The notes beneath the pieces were generated by a model, which had not been told where the DNA came from, did no database searches, and saw only the letters and a program-made list of their open reading frames with translations. A DNA stretch of 34,289 nt from Clostridiales bacterium DTU053 (GTDB lineage: Bacteria > Bacillota > Clostridia > Oscillospirales > Acutalibacteraceae), in the NCBI GenBank assembly GCA_001512765.1, contig LFSO01000012.1, positions 7,501 through 41,789 on the forward strand, read 5' to 3'. Positions 21,485-30,479 of the stretch are shown one piece after another; positions within the stretch are counted from its first letter, which is position 1, and each line of letters opens with the position of its first letter. The position numbers and the translations under genes are program-made.

Positions 21485-22846
21485 TTATTTTCCAACGCAA
21501 AAGCTCCTGAAAACCTCGTCCACAACAGCCTCCGACGCCTTTCTGCCTGTGAGTACCAGCAGGCTGTTTATGGCAGAGTCTATGCAGACATTCACCGCGT
21601 CGCTTGTGACTCCCATTTCGAGAGCCTCAAGAGCGTCCGCAATCGCGTCCAAAGCCCTCTGACAGCAGCTTCTCTGCCTTTCGTTCGCCAGCATGGGAGC
21701 GGTTGTGTCAAAGTTTTCGGTGCCCAGCAGTTTTTCAATGGTTTCTCTAAGATTGTCCAGTCCCTTTCCCGTCTTGCAGGAAAGCATAACAAGTTCGGGA
21801 ATGCTCTTTTTTATTTCTTCAATATCGGTTTTTATTTCAAGGTCTGCCTTGTTTATAACCGCAATCGCCCTTTTGCCCTCCAGAGCCTTTAAGAACTCTC
21901 TGTCCTCATCTTTAAGCTCCCTTGAGCCGTCAAACACCGCAAGGATAAGCCCGGCGTCACGCATACGCTTTACGGCAAGTCTAACGCCGATATTCTCAAC
22001 GGTGTCCTCGGTATCTCTCACGCCCGCAGTATCCGCAAGGCGCAAAAGCACATTGCCGATTTTGACGGTCTCCTCGACCACATCCCTTGTGGTGCCGGGA
22101 ATGTCGGTAACAATCGAACGCTCCATGCCGCAAAGAAGATTCATGAGAGAGGATTTTCCCACATTTGGAACGCCGCAGATTACGGTTCTGACGCCCTCGG
22201 TTATCGCCTGACCCGCCTCAAAGGTGGAGAGCAGCTCCGAAAGAGCCTCCTTTGCCTCCTCAAGGGAGCCTTTAACGGCGTCGAAATCCAGCTCGGGAAT
22301 ATCCTCCTCGGGATAATCGGTCCAGACGGCAAAGCCTGCGGAGATTTTTATGAGGGAGTCGGCGATTTCGTTTATTTTCCTGCCCAAAGCGCCCTCAAGG
22401 GCTGTCCTTGCGGCGGACAAAGCTTGCTCGCCGTGGGCGGATATAACGCTCATAACCGCCTCCGCGGCGGTAAGGTCCATTTTGCCGTTTAAAAATGCCC
22501 TCTTTGTAAACTCTCCCGGCTCAGCGGGTTCGGCTCCGGCGTTCAAAGCCGCCCTTAATGCCCTTGTCAGTACATAAACTCCGCCGTGGCAGGAGATTTC
22601 CACCACATTCTCGCCCGTATAACTCTTGGGCGCGCGGAAAACAAGGGCAACGGCGTCGTCAATTTTTGTCTCGCCGTCAAAAACATCTCCGTAAGCGGCG
22701 GTGTAGCCCTTCATTTCTTTAAGGCTCTTTCCGCTGTATGGTCTGAATATCTTGTCGGCAATATTTATGGCATCCTCGCCCGAAATTCTTATAACTCCGA
22801 GTCCGCCTGCTGCCAGCGGGGTGGCAATTGCGGCAATAGTGCTCAT
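21485..22846 (-). CDS. mnmE: tRNA modification GTPase MnmE
   Basis: A 453-residue GTPase that, with MnmG, installs the carboxymethylaminomethyl group on U34 of certain tRNAs using methylene-tetrahydrofolate (family knowledge). The N-terminal folate-binding domain begins DTIAAIATP-like (STIAAIATPLAAGGLGVIR) and the middle region is helical. The G domain has GVPNVGKSSLMN near residue 225, DIPGTTRD, DTAGVRDT and NKAD. The protein ends in the diagnostic FCVGK, whose Cys is catalytic. Start ATG 22846 follows AGGTGAAC. It lies 21 bases after glyA. MnmG is not in the window. Confidence 0.95.
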   Translation of the reverse strand: MSTIAAIATPLAAGGLGVIRISGEDAINIADKIFRPYSGKSLKEMKGYTAAYGDVFDGETKIDDAVALVFRAPKSYTGENVVEISCHGGVYVLTRALRAALNAGAEPAEPGEFTKRAFLNGKMDLTAAEAVMSVISAHGEQALSAARTALEGALGRKINEIADSLIKISAGFAVWTDYPEEDIPELDFDAVKGSLEEAKEALSELLSTFEAGQAITEGVRTVICGVPNVGKSSLMNLLCGMERSIVTDIPGTTRDVVEETVKIGNVLLRLADTAGVRDTEDTVENIGVRLAVKRMRDAGLILAVFDGSRELKDEDREFLKALEGKRAIAVINKADLEIKTDIEEIKKSIPELVMLSCKTGKGLDNLRETIEKLLGTENFDTTAPMLANERQRSCCQRALDAIADALEALEMGVTSDAVNVCIDSAINSLLVLTGRKASEAVVDEVFRSFCVGK

Positions 22847-22867
22847 CCAAAGTTCACCTGTTTTTGT

Positions 22868-24115
22868 TTAGTAGAGAGGGAATCTCCTGCAGATATCATT
22901 TACTGTTTCTCTTGTTTTATCGGCAGTGCCCTCAAAATCAGTGGCGGTGTCGAATATGAGCTGAGCTATGGTCTTCATTTCTTCCTCGCCAAAGCCCCTT
23001 GTGGTAACGGCGGGGGTGCCGATTCTGATTCCGCTTGTTACGAACGGCTTTTCGGGGTCGTTGGGGATGGCGTTCTTGTTTACTGTAATGAAAACCTCGT
23101 CCAGCCTGTGCTCAAGCTCTTTGCCCGTAATCTTCATGGGTCTGAGGTCAACGAGCATAAGGTGGTTGTCCGTGCCGCCGGATACAAGGTCAAAGCCTTT
23201 TTCTAAGAGAGCGCTTGCAAGAACCTTGCTGTTGTTTACGACTCTTTGCTGATACTCTTTAAACTCGGGTCTTAAAGCCTCGCCGAAGCAAACAGCCTTG
23301 GCGGCGATTACATGCATGAGGGGACCGCCCTGAGTGCCGGGGAATATGGCCTTGTTTATAGCGGCGCCCAGCTCCTCTTTGCAGAGAATAAGTCCGCCTC
23401 TGGGACCTCTTAATGTCTTGTGAGTGGTGGATGTGACAACATCGGCGTAGGGAACGGGGCTGGGGTGCAGACCCGCCGCTACAAGACCGGCGATATGAGC
23501 CATGTCCACCATAAAGTAAGCGCCGATTTCCTTTGCGATGTTGGAGATGCGCTCAAAATCTATAATTCTCGGATATGCCGACGCGCCCGCTACAATAAGC
23601 TTAGGTCTAATCTCCTTGGCTGTCTTTTCAAGGGCGTCGTAGTCGATAAATCCGTCATCGTTTACGCCGTAAGAATGGAAATTAAAGTACTTGCCCGAAA
23701 TGTTTACGGGTGAGCCGTGGGTAAGATGTCCGCCGTGAGCAAGGCTCATGCCCAGAACCGTGTCGCCCGGCTGAAGCAGAGCGAAATATACCGCTATATT
23801 TGCCTGGGCGCCGGAATGGGGCTGAACATTGGCGTGTTCTGCGCCGAAAAGCTCCTTGGCTCTGTTAATTGCGATATCTTCCACGACATCAACGCACTGG
23901 CAGCCGCCGTAATATCTCTTGCCGGGGTAGCCCTCAGCGTACTTGTTTGTAAGAATGCTGCCCATAGCCGCCATAACAGCGGGGGAAACAATGTTTTCCG
24001 AGGCAATAAGCTCAATGTTCCTGCGCTGACGGCTGAGCTCAGCCTCCATAGCCTCGGCAACCTGCGGGTCCTCTTTGGCTATTAAATCAAACTGACCGTT
24101 ATAACAGTGATACAT
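22868..24115 (-). CDS. glyA: Serine hydroxymethyltransferase
   Basis: A 415-residue PLP enzyme that converts serine and tetrahydrofolate to glycine and methylene-tetrahydrofolate. Visible motifs are [10 protein letters not shown] near residue 33, [16 protein letters not shown] near 55, [11 protein letters not shown] near 93, and the PLP-lysine motif [13 protein letters not shown] with the Lys near 233. The ATG at 24115 was chosen because GAAGGG ends 9 bases upstream; ATG 24124 and TTG 24139 lack a spaced ribosome site. It is the first gene of the glyA-mnmE-dCMP deaminase run, with an extended -10 promoter at 24191. Its product supplies the folate one-carbon unit used by MnmE and thymidylate synthase. 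Confidence 0.95.
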   Translation of the reverse strand: MYHCYNGQFDLIAKEDPQVAEAMEAELSRQRRNIELIASENIVSPAVMAAMGSILTNKYAEGYPGKRYYGGCQCVDVVEDIAINRAKELFGAEHANVQPHSGAQANIAVYFALLQPGDTVLGMSLAHGGHLTHGSPVNISGKYFNFHSYGVNDDGFIDYDALEKTAKEIRPKLIVAGASAYPRIIDFERISNIAKEIGAYFMVDMAHIAGLVAAGLHPSPVPYADVVTSTTHKTLRGPRGGLILCKEELGAAINKAIFPGTQGGPLMHVIAAKAVCFGEALRPEFKEYQQRVVNNSKVLASALLEKGFDLVSGGTDNHLMLVDLRPMKITGKELEHRLDEVFITVNKNAIPNDPEKPFVTSGIRIGTPAVTTRGFGEEEMKTIAQLIFDTATDFEGTADKTRETVNDICRRFPLY

Positions 24116-24190
24116 GCTTTCCATCCCTTCATTTTTCAAGGAAAAGGTTTAGCCCATGCCAATTCCTTAATATGTTTGCAATTTCTTCAA

Positions 24191-24219
24191 ATTCTATCAC
24201 GAATCACTGTTAATTTCAA
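24191..24219 (-). promoter_or_regulatory. Extended -10 promoter for glyA
   Basis: Minus strand -35 TTGAAA (24214-24219), 17-base spacer, -10 TAGAAT (24191-24196) preceded by TGA, which makes an extended -10. The leader to ATG 24115 is about 70 bases. Confidence 0.75.
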
Positions 24220-24232
24220 CAAATATTGACCT

Positions 24233-24268
24233 TTTAAAAAATAAAAAGCCGATGCCGCGGCATCGACT
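24233..24268 (-). terminator. Intrinsic terminator of spoIID
   Basis: Minus-strand near-perfect palindrome AGTCGATGCC / GGCATCGGCT (24268-24259 with 24256-24247), in practice an 8-pair stem with a CCGCGG loop. TTTTTATTTTTT follows. Confidence 0.9.
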
Positions 24269-24290
24269 CTTTGTTAAATTTAACCAAATT

Positions 24291-25316
24291 CTAATCGAAC
24301 CTTACAATCTCCGTACCGGGGTAGTAGTGGGCAAGAATTTCTCTGTATGTCTTGCCTTTTCTTGCCATATAGTCGGCTCCGTACTGACTCATGCCGACTC
24401 CGTGACCGTAGCCCGTTGTCTTAATGGTGAAATTTCCGTCTTTGTAAGTTATCGTAAACGCGGGGCTTCTAAGTCCAAAATATGCCCGAACCTCCGTACC
24501 CTTGAGCTTTACTCCGCCGATTGTAATGGATGTTACCGTTCCCGCAGTGGTTTTCTCGGCTTCTCCGACCCATTCCTTTGGGTTGTCTGAGAGCTTTACC
24601 GACGGAATTGTCTTTGCAATATTCTTAAACTGCTCTTTTGAAAGCACCGTAACCGAGCTGTAATTCGGAGCGAATACATCTCCCGTGCTGTCAACCGAAA
24701 CAAGATAGGGAACGCCGCTGCCGCCCCAGATGTTCTTTGCGCTCTCGGTTTTTCCCGAGCTTATGGAATGAAAAAGAGTATTTGCAATCTGTCCGTTGTA
24801 GGTCACAACCTCACCGAAAACCTCTTTCACCGCGTTTGCGATCTTTTTGTAGTTTGTGTCAAAATTGTTTCCCCATTTTTCCTTCATCTTGTCAACGGTT
24901 ATGTAAGCCTGATGTTTTGTGCTGTCGTCGGTAATTGACGCGCCTTTAAGGGCGGGGGAGGGGTTTTCTCTCTCGTTGTATATGTTTCTCAGAGCGTATG
25001 TATAGGCAGCCACAGCCTGAGCCTTCAGCGCCTCCTCATGGTAGGAGGCGGGCATTTCACCCGCGACTACTCCGATTATGTAGTCAAGAAAATTCATCGT
25101 CACCACATTTCCGCTGGCAACGGCGAGAACCTCAATCTCCTCCGGGGGCTTTGTTTCCTCCGTAACCTTTTCGGTAGTGCTCGTCTCCTCGGTCGTATGC
25201 TTTTCCGTGGTTTCCTCCTGCTTTGGGGGATTAATATCTTTTTTGTTTACCGCTGTCAGGGGAGTTAAAGTGAGGATCACGGTGGTTATTAAGCAAAGCA
25301 CTGCAAATACCTTCAT
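24291..25316 (-). CDS. spoIID: SpoIID-type lytic transglycosylase (conventional order)
   Basis: A 341-residue membrane-anchored SpoIID that cleaves peptidoglycan during engulfment in sporulation (family knowledge). An N-terminal hydrophobic segment (residues 4-22) is followed by a Thr/Glu-rich linker (30-60). The SpoIID domain is in the usual order: MPASYHEEALKAQAVAAYTY near 88-107 with the catalytic-type Glu95, TYNGQ, SISSGKTESAKNIWGG, PYLVSVDS, FGLRSPAFTI, then GYGHGVGMSQYGADYMA and YREILAHYYPGT at the end. The ATG at 25316 follows AGGAGGC. Its presence suggests a spore-forming lineage. I could not identify a clear sigma-E promoter in 25317-25470. It is an internal comparison for the permuted copy at 8667-9983. 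Confidence 0.9.
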   Translation of the reverse strand: MKVFAVLCLITTVILTLTPLTAVNKKDINPPKQEETTEKHTTEETSTTEKVTEETKPPEEIEVLAVASGNVVTMNFLDYIIGVVAGEMPASYHEEALKAQAVAAYTYALRNIYNERENPSPALKGASITDDSTKHQAYITVDKMKEKWGNNFDTNYKKIANAVKEVFGEVVTYNGQIANTLFHSISSGKTESAKNIWGGSGVPYLVSVDSTGDVFAPNYSSVTVLSKEQFKNIAKTIPSVKLSDNPKEWVGEAEKTTAGTVTSITIGGVKLKGTEVRAYFGLRSPAFTITYKDGNFTIKTTGYGHGVGMSQYGADYMARKGKTYREILAHYYPGTEIVRFD

Positions 25317-25472
25317 TTTGCTGCCTCCTGTAATGTTTGTCCGCTGCGTGACTAAAATAAAAGGAATAAAAAGCTTTTATGGCTAAATAAATATAAGTAA
25401 ATCCGCGCGCTTATTGACTTTAAGGCGCCGATATAATAGAATAAGCAATAAATTTAATTTGGAGATGGTCCG

Positions 25473-26903
25473 ATGCACTCATATATTTCCCCCATTTCAA
25501 ATGAATCCTTGTCTATTCTATGCAAGTCCCTGATGGATAATAACCACATAGACCAGGATGATTTTGAGTTCTACAATGTAAAAAGGGGTCTCAGAAATCA
25601 AGACGGTTCAGGCGTTATGGCAGGTCTGACCCGCATTTGCAGTGTTGACGGATATTATATTGCGGACGGCGAAAAGCAGCCCAAAGAAGGCAGGCTTATA
25701 TATAGAGGCATTAATGTCGAGGAGATAGTTGAAGACTGCGTCAAGAACGACAGGTTCGGCTTTGAGGAGGTCGTATGGCTGCTGCTTTTCGGCAGTCTGC
25801 CCACTAAGGAGCGTCTTGACCAGTTCTGCGAAACCCTCTCAAAGTGCAGGGAACTGCCCGCAAATTTTGTAGAGGATGTAATAATGAAGCTTCCGTCGCC
25901 CAATATTATGAATAAGCTGGCGCATTCCGTGCTGGCGCTGTACCCCTATGACGAAACCCCCGACGACAACTCAATCCCCAATGTTTTAAGGCAGTCAATT
26001 CAGCTCGTGGCTCAAATCCCCATCATCATGTCATACGCTTATCAGGTAAAGCGCAAAAATTACTACCACGAGAGTATGTATATACATCAGGTAAAGCCTG
26101 AGCACCGCACCGCTGAGGTTATCCTCAGAGCCATCCGTTCCAAAAAGCAGTTTACCGACAAGGAGGCAAAACTCCTTGACCGCTGCCTTATTCTCCACGC
26201 CGAGCACGGCGGCGGCAACAACTCCACCTTTGCAACAAGAGTTCTGACCTCAGCCGAGACAGATACCTATTCCGCAATCAGCGCGGGTATCGGCTCACTT
26301 AAAGGTCACAAGCACGGCGGAGCCAACCTCAAGGTTGCCGAAATGGTCGAGGATATTAAGGAACATGTAAGCGACATCACCGACCCCGGTCAGGTTGCGG
26401 ACTATATTACAAAGATAGTAAAGAAAGAGGCAGGCGACCGTTCAGGTCTTGTATACGGTATGGGCCATGCCGTATATACCTATTCCGACCCGAGAGCGGT
26501 TATCTTAAAAGAGGAGGCAAAGAAATACCTCCCCGAAGCTCCCGAATTTGAAGATGAGCTTAGACTTCTTGAGCTTATCGAAGAGCTCACCCCCGAAATA
26601 TTCAAGAAACTGAAGGGCAGCAACAAGGTAATCTGCGCTAATGTGGACCTTTATTCCGGCCTTGTATACAAGATGCTCAGAATCCCCAAGGATTTGTTCA
26701 CACCCCTCTTTACAGTGGCAAGACTGCCCGGCTGGTGCGCTCACAGAATTGAGGAAATTATCACCGGCGGACGCATTATCCGTCCCGCGTACAAGAGCCT
26801 GTTTGAGTCCATGGACTATATACCTCTGAACGAGAGACAAGAGGATATAGTCGTAAAGGCAAAAAAGCACGGCCCCAAGAGTAACAGCTTCCTGTACTTG
26901 TAA
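25473..26903 (+). CDS. gltA: Citrate synthase (Si-type family)
   Basis: A 476-residue enzyme condensing oxaloacetate and acetyl-CoA. Visible motifs are LIYRGINVEEI near residue 76, LHAEHGGGNNSTFATR near 240 (substrate His), GSLKGHKHGGAN near 275, GMGHAVYTYSDPR near 330 (His) and ARLPGWCAHRIEE near 413 (catalytic-type Arg/Gly region). A roughly 45-residue N-terminal extension precedes the usual core, as in other clostridial versions. GGAGATGG lies upstream of ATG 25473. A TATAAT at 25432-25437 could be the -10, but its -35 is poor. The gene diverges from spoIID across a 156-base gap. Confidence 0.92.
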   Translation: MHSYISPISNESLSILCKSLMDNNHIDQDDFEFYNVKRGLRNQDGSGVMAGLTRICSVDGYYIADGEKQPKEGRLIYRGINVEEIVEDCVKNDRFGFEEVVWLLLFGSLPTKERLDQFCETLSKCRELPANFVEDVIMKLPSPNIMNKLAHSVLALYPYDETPDDNSIPNVLRQSIQLVAQIPIIMSYAYQVKRKNYYHESMYIHQVKPEHRTAEVILRAIRSKKQFTDKEAKLLDRCLILHAEHGGGNNSTFATRVLTSAETDTYSAISAGIGSLKGHKHGGANLKVAEMVEDIKEHVSDITDPGQVADYITKIVKKEAGDRSGLVYGMGHAVYTYSDPRAVILKEEAKKYLPEAPEFEDELRLLELIEELTPEIFKKLKGSNKVICANVDLYSGLVYKMLRIPKDLFTPLFTVARLPGWCAHRIEEIITGGRIIRPAYKSLFESMDYIPLNERQEDIVVKAKKHGPKSNSFLYL

Positions 26904-26914
26904 AGCAAATCAGA

Positions 26915-26945
26915 CTGATTCAATCAGCCTTAATCTGAATTAAGG
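26915..26945 (+). promoter_or_regulatory. Tandem small hairpins ahead of the acidic-tailed membrane protein
   Basis: CTGAT-TCA-ATCAG (26915-26927) is immediately followed by CCTTAAT-CTGA-ATTAAGG (26928-26945). There is no T-run, so these are not standard terminators. The 3' arm of the second overlaps the AAGG start of the ribosome site AAGGGGAAAG for the gene at 26956. Confidence 0.4.
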
Positions 26946-26955
26946 GGAAAGAATA

Positions 26956-28014
26956 ATGAAACTTAAAGGTTCTCAAAACGCCATTCATCCCGACGCGCTG
27001 CTGATACTGTTTGCGATAGCTTCCCTTTTCCTTCTTCCGCTTAGAACATATCAGCTCATAAAAATAGTGGACCCGCAAACAGGCTTTTTTACCGACGGCG
27101 CAAATCCCACTATAATAATTCTCTATACAATAATTGCGCTGGTAACCTTTATACTTCTTGCAGCGTCATTTCTTTCGGCAAATATCCCCGCGTCAATCCC
27201 CCCGTCGGGCAAAAAAAGACCTCTGGGCATCGTTTCCGCAGTCTTTGCGGTATCCTTCCTGGTTGACGCGATAGTGCAGATAACCTCCGTTGTGGTAATG
27301 TTCGGCGACAAGACTGAAACCTCACTTCCCACACTCACCGCCCGCAACGCATGGTTCCCCGTAGCACTCCAGGCTTTCTTTGCCCTTGTTTCAACGGTCT
27401 ACTTCATAGCGGTCGCAATATCGTATATTTCGGGCAAAACCTCATACACAAACAACCGCCTTATGGCTCTTGCCCCGCTTCTGTGGACCTTCTGCAGAAT
27501 GATTTACCGCTTTATGAGGGCAATCAGTTTTGTAAGGGTCTCCGAGCTTTTACTCGAAATCTGCGCGATAGCGTTCCTTATCATCTTCTTTATGACCTTT
27601 GCCCGCATCTCCTCCGATGTCAACCGCAAGGGCACAATGTGGATAATTTTCGGAGCGGGTCTCCCCGCCGCGATGCTCCTGCTGTGCGTATCGGTGCCTA
27701 GGATAGTTCTTGTCCTCACGGGCAACAGCAAGATGCTTGTAAATCATTCACCTCTTGAATACGCAGACTTCCCCGCAGCCCTGTTCATAATCGCCTATAT
27801 CCTGACCGTCCTCCGCTCAGGCTATAAGACAGAGGCAGAGCTTGAGGCTGAAGAGGCTGAAAAGGCTGAAGAGGGCGCAGAAACAGAAGGCGAGGAAGAG
27901 CCTAAGGAAGAAACAGAAGAACCCGCCGAGCTTTCCGAAACAGATAAGAAGGAAAGCTCTGAGAATAAAATCCCCTTTGACAGAAGTCAGCTTATTGACG
28001 AGCTGAAAGATTAA
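26956..28014 (+). CDS. Multi-pass membrane protein with acidic C-terminal tail, unknown function
   Basis: A 352-residue protein with about seven hydrophobic segments spread over residues 10-295 (for example LLILFAIASLFLLPL, IIILYTIIALVTFILLA and WIIFGAGLPAAMLLL). The last 60 residues are strongly acidic, with runs of Glu and Ala, and end FDRSQLIDELKD. I recognise no family. The tail resembles in composition, but not in sequence, the cytoplasmic tails of the zinc-ribbon protein at 912 and the sortases. The ribosome site AAGGGGAAAG is good. It follows gltA after 52 bases, so the two may be co-transcribed, and a terminator-like hairpin follows. Confidence 0.7.
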   Translation: MKLKGSQNAIHPDALLILFAIASLFLLPLRTYQLIKIVDPQTGFFTDGANPTIIILYTIIALVTFILLAASFLSANIPASIPPSGKKRPLGIVSAVFAVSFLVDAIVQITSVVVMFGDKTETSLPTLTARNAWFPVALQAFFALVSTVYFIAVAISYISGKTSYTNNRLMALAPLLWTFCRMIYRFMRAISFVRVSELLLEICAIAFLIIFFMTFARISSDVNRKGTMWIIFGAGLPAAMLLLCVSVPRIVLVLTGNSKMLVNHSPLEYADFPAALFIIAYILTVLRSGYKTEAELEAEEAEKAEEGAETEGEEEPKEETEEPAELSETDKKESSENKIPFDRSQLIDELKD

Positions 28015-28037
28015 GGATACTTACAATTTGTCGCAAT

Positions 28038-28065
28038 ATGCGGCGGCATAAGAGTGCTGCCGCAT
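28038..28065 (+). terminator. Probable terminator after the acidic-tailed membrane protein
   Basis: ATGCGGCGGCA (28038-28048) pairs with TGCTGCCGCAT (28055-28065), 11 pairs with one G-T and a 6-base loop. The following T content is low (AATTCTATG), so efficiency is uncertain. Confidence 0.6.
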
Positions 28066-28107
28066 AATTCTATGTAAAGCCTAATTAATATTAAGAGGTG
28101 CAACGCC

Positions 28108-29040
28108 TTGTTTTGGGATAATGTTTTAACTGCGGGAACGCAGGTTTTAATACTTTACATAATAGTCTTTCTGGGTTTTCTGGCTGAAAGGCTGAATGTC
28201 TACTCCGAAAAAACCGCAAAGGCAACGACAAACTTCCTCTTTTACTTCATAACTCCCGCGGTTATAATCAACGCCTTTTTGTCAACAGAGTTTACTCGTG
28301 AAAAGGCGCTTTCCTACGGCACAGCCTTTCTGTGCGGAGTAGCGACCCATGTGGGAGCTATACTGCTCTCAGCTCCCTTTTTCAGAAGGGGCAAGCACCC
28401 CGACAACGCGGTATATAAGTACGCGGCGGTCTACGCAAACATGGGCTACATGGCTCTGCCCCTTGCCGAGGCTGTCGTCGGTCCCGAGGGAGTATTCTAC
28501 TGCTCAGCGGGCGTCATAACCTTCAACATTTTCTCCTTCACCCACGGCGTGTGGCTAATGGAGAGCGACGACAAGGACAAAAAGTTCAACATTAAATCCT
28601 TAATCCTTAACCCCGGCGTTCTTTCCGTCATGGTAGGTCTCCCGTTGTTTTTGTTTTCTGTTAAGCTCCCGATAATAATACAAAAGCCCATTTCCTACAT
28701 GGCGAGTATGAACACGCCCCTTGCGATGATAATTCTCGGAACATATATCTCAAAGGCGGACTTTAAAACCATATTTAAGGACACAAGGCTTTTCGGCGTG
28801 CTTTTCCTCAAACTCATTGCCGTCCCCCTCCTTATGTTCGGAATATTTAAGCTGGCGGGAGTCAGCGGGGCGCTTTTAACCTCGGTGCTTATCTCCGCCT
28901 CATCGCCCTCCGCTTCAAATACGGTAATGTTTTCAGCAAAGTACGGAAAAAACACAAGAACCGCATCAAAGATTGTAAGCTTTGTAACCTTCTTCTCAAT
29001 CCTGACAATGCCCATAATCATCGCATTGTCAAGGCTGTAG
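28108..29040 (+). CDS. AEC-family (auxin efflux carrier-like) transporter
   Basis: A 310-residue inner membrane carrier with about ten hydrophobic segments arranged as two repeats. Typical family sequence is seen early (LGFLAERLNVYSEKTAKA, FYFITPAVIINAF), in the centre (NMGYMALPLAEAVVG, with GVFYCSAG after it) and late (LISASSPSASNTVMFSAKYG). Bacterial AEC members export or import organic acids (family knowledge); the substrate here is unknown. The start is a TTG at 28108 behind AGAGGTG at 7-8 bases. The next gene follows after 27 bases, so they may share a transcript. Confidence 0.9.
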   Translation: MFWDNVLTAGTQVLILYIIVFLGFLAERLNVYSEKTAKATTNFLFYFITPAVIINAFLSTEFTREKALSYGTAFLCGVATHVGAILLSAPFFRRGKHPDNAVYKYAAVYANMGYMALPLAEAVVGPEGVFYCSAGVITFNIFSFTHGVWLMESDDKDKKFNIKSLILNPGVLSVMVGLPLFLFSVKLPIIIQKPISYMASMNTPLAMIILGTYISKADFKTIFKDTRLFGVLFLKLIAVPLLMFGIFKLAGVSGALLTSVLISASSPSASNTVMFSAKYGKNTRTASKIVSFVTFFSILTMPIIIALSRL

Positions 29041-29067
29041 CCGCATTTTTAAGCTGCGGGTGATTGA

Positions 29068-30438
29068 ATGTATTCACCGATTTTGAACGCGATACAAGAA
29101 CACATAAATAAAGGCAGGATCAGCTTTCACACTCCGTCGCACAAGGGAGCGGAAGGCTCTTACCTGTCTTTTTTTGCTGACTTTCTCAAATACGATTTAA
29201 CCGAAATCCCCGACACAGTCGGACTTTTCGCAAACAGCGGTCCCGTCTATGAGGCCATGGAGCTCGCCGCCAAAGCATTCGGCACCGCCGCCACACTTTT
29301 CAGCGCGGGAGGCTGCACCCATGCCATTCAGGCTATGCTGCGTCTTGCCTGCAAAGAGGGCGGCAAAATAATAGCGGGCAGAAATCTCCACCCCGCAGCC
29401 GTAAACGCCATGGCTTTGCTCGATATTGACCCCGTTTTCATTCAGCCGGAAATGGAAGGAAAATGCGCCCTCGGCGGCAGAATCAGCCCCGACGCTGTGG
29501 AGCGGAAACTTAGCAAAAACAAAGACGCGCAGGTGGTCTACATTACCTCGCCCGACTATTTCGGCATTATGTCCGATATAGCCGCAATCTCGGGCGTGGC
29601 AAAAAAATACGGAGTGCCCGTTATCGTAGACAACGCCCACGGCGCGCATCTGCTTTACGCCGCTGATAACCTTCACCCCATTAGACTGGGAGCGGCAATG
29701 TCGGCTGACTCCTCACACAAAACCCTGCCCGTTCTGACCGCCGGCGCATGGCTTCAAATCGCAGACGAAAAATATAAAGCGGACGCCCTTGACGCCATGC
29801 GGCTCTTTGGCTCCACCAGCCCATCCTTCCCCGTGCTCTTATCCCTAGACCTTTGCAGAGCATGGCTGGAGGAAAAGGGGGCAGAGGAATTTAATAAACT
29901 CAAAACCCGCCTGGAATCCGTCAAAGCAGCCTTAAACGAAACCCCCTTCATTAAACCCGAGGGTCTTGTCGACCCATATAGAATAGCCTTCGACGCCTCT
30001 TGCCTGAATAGGTCTGACGATGAAATCTATGAGTTTTTCCACTCGAGAAATATAGAACCCGAATTTATAAGCAGGGGAGCGGCGGTTTTCATCCCTTCTC
30101 CGTTTAATACAGAGAACGAAATCAATACACTGGCAAAGGCAATAACCGAGCTTCAGAGCATACAAAAAGCAAAAGGCAATTCAGATGTTTCATACGCTGC
30201 GCCGCATCTTCCTAACAAGGCTATGACAATAAGACAGGCGGTAATGGCAGAGAGCGAATATGTCCCAATAGAAAAGGCAAAGGGCAGAATCGCCGCCGCC
30301 GCTGAATTTATCTGCCCGCCCGGCTTTGCCCTCACAATTCCCGGGGAAATAATAGACGACGAATCCGTGGAAAATCTTTATAGAGCAAGTATTTTTAATA
30401 TTAAAGTTGTAAAATCAGGCGCGGTAAAGTATAATTAA
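29068..30438 (+). CDS. Orn/Lys/Arg decarboxylase-family PLP enzyme (YaaO-like)
   Basis: A 456-residue fold-type I PLP enzyme of the basic amino acid decarboxylase family. Motifs are FHTPSHKG near residue 20, SAGGCTHAIQAML near 90 (a G-C-T-H variant of the usual GTS), VDNAHGAHLLY near 190, and the PLP Lys218 in SADSSHKTLPVLTAG. The C-terminal domain has EYVPIEKAKGRIAAA and PPGFALTIPGE. Family members make polyamine precursors. The position directly before darA, holB and ricT matches B. subtilis yaaO (gene-order knowledge), though tmk and yaaR are missing here. GGGTGAT is the ribosome site. Confidence 0.88.
   Translation: MYSPILNAIQEHINKGRISFHTPSHKGAEGSYLSFFADFLKYDLTEIPDTVGLFANSGPVYEAMELAAKAFGTAATLFSAGGCTHAIQAMLRLACKEGGKIIAGRNLHPAAVNAMALLDIDPVFIQPEMEGKCALGGRISPDAVERKLSKNKDAQVVYITSPDYFGIMSDIAAISGVAKKYGVPVIVDNAHGAHLLYAADNLHPIRLGAAMSADSSHKTLPVLTAGAWLQIADEKYKADALDAMRLFGSTSPSFPVLLSLDLCRAWLEEKGAEEFNKLKTRLESVKAALNETPFIKPEGLVDPYRIAFDASCLNRSDDEIYEFFHSRNIEPEFISRGAAVFIPSPFNTENEINTLAKAITELQSIQKAKGNSDVSYAAPHLPNKAMTIRQAVMAESEYVPIEKAKGRIAAAAEFICPPGFALTIPGEIIDDESVENLYRASIFNIKVVKSGAVKYN
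30407..30435 (+). promoter_or_regulatory. Internal promoter for darA-holB-ricT
   Basis: -35 TTGTAA (30407-30412), 17-base spacer, perfect -10 TATAAT (30430-30435), lying in the last codons of the upstream decarboxylase gene and 45 bases before the darA ATG. Confidence 0.65.
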
Positions 30439-30440
30439 AA

Positions 30441-30455
30441 TACGGACATTCCGTA
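30441..30455 (+). promoter_or_regulatory. Palindrome TACGGA-CAT-TCCGTA just downstream of the darA promoter
   Basis: A perfect 6+3+6 inverted repeat starting 5 bases after the -10 box, where transcription should begin. It could be an operator or a small 5' stem-loop; sequence alone cannot decide. Confidence 0.4.
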
Positions 30456-30479
30456 AAAGCCCGTATGAGGAGGATAATT

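Noticed and set aside
21125..21892. 255-codon plus-strand open frame spanning the dCMP deaminase and mnmE genes
   Set aside because: It is antisense to two confidently identified genes and has no recognisable motif or ribosome site.
22586..23206. 206-codon plus-strand open frame opposite the mnmE/glyA junction
   Set aside because: It covers parts of two minus-strand genes and has no coherent protein features.
25414..25437. TTGACT and TATAAT ahead of gltA as a promoter
   Set aside because: The spacer is only 12 bases, too short for a sigma-A promoter. The -10 may be real with a weaker -35, so only the hexamer is mentioned.
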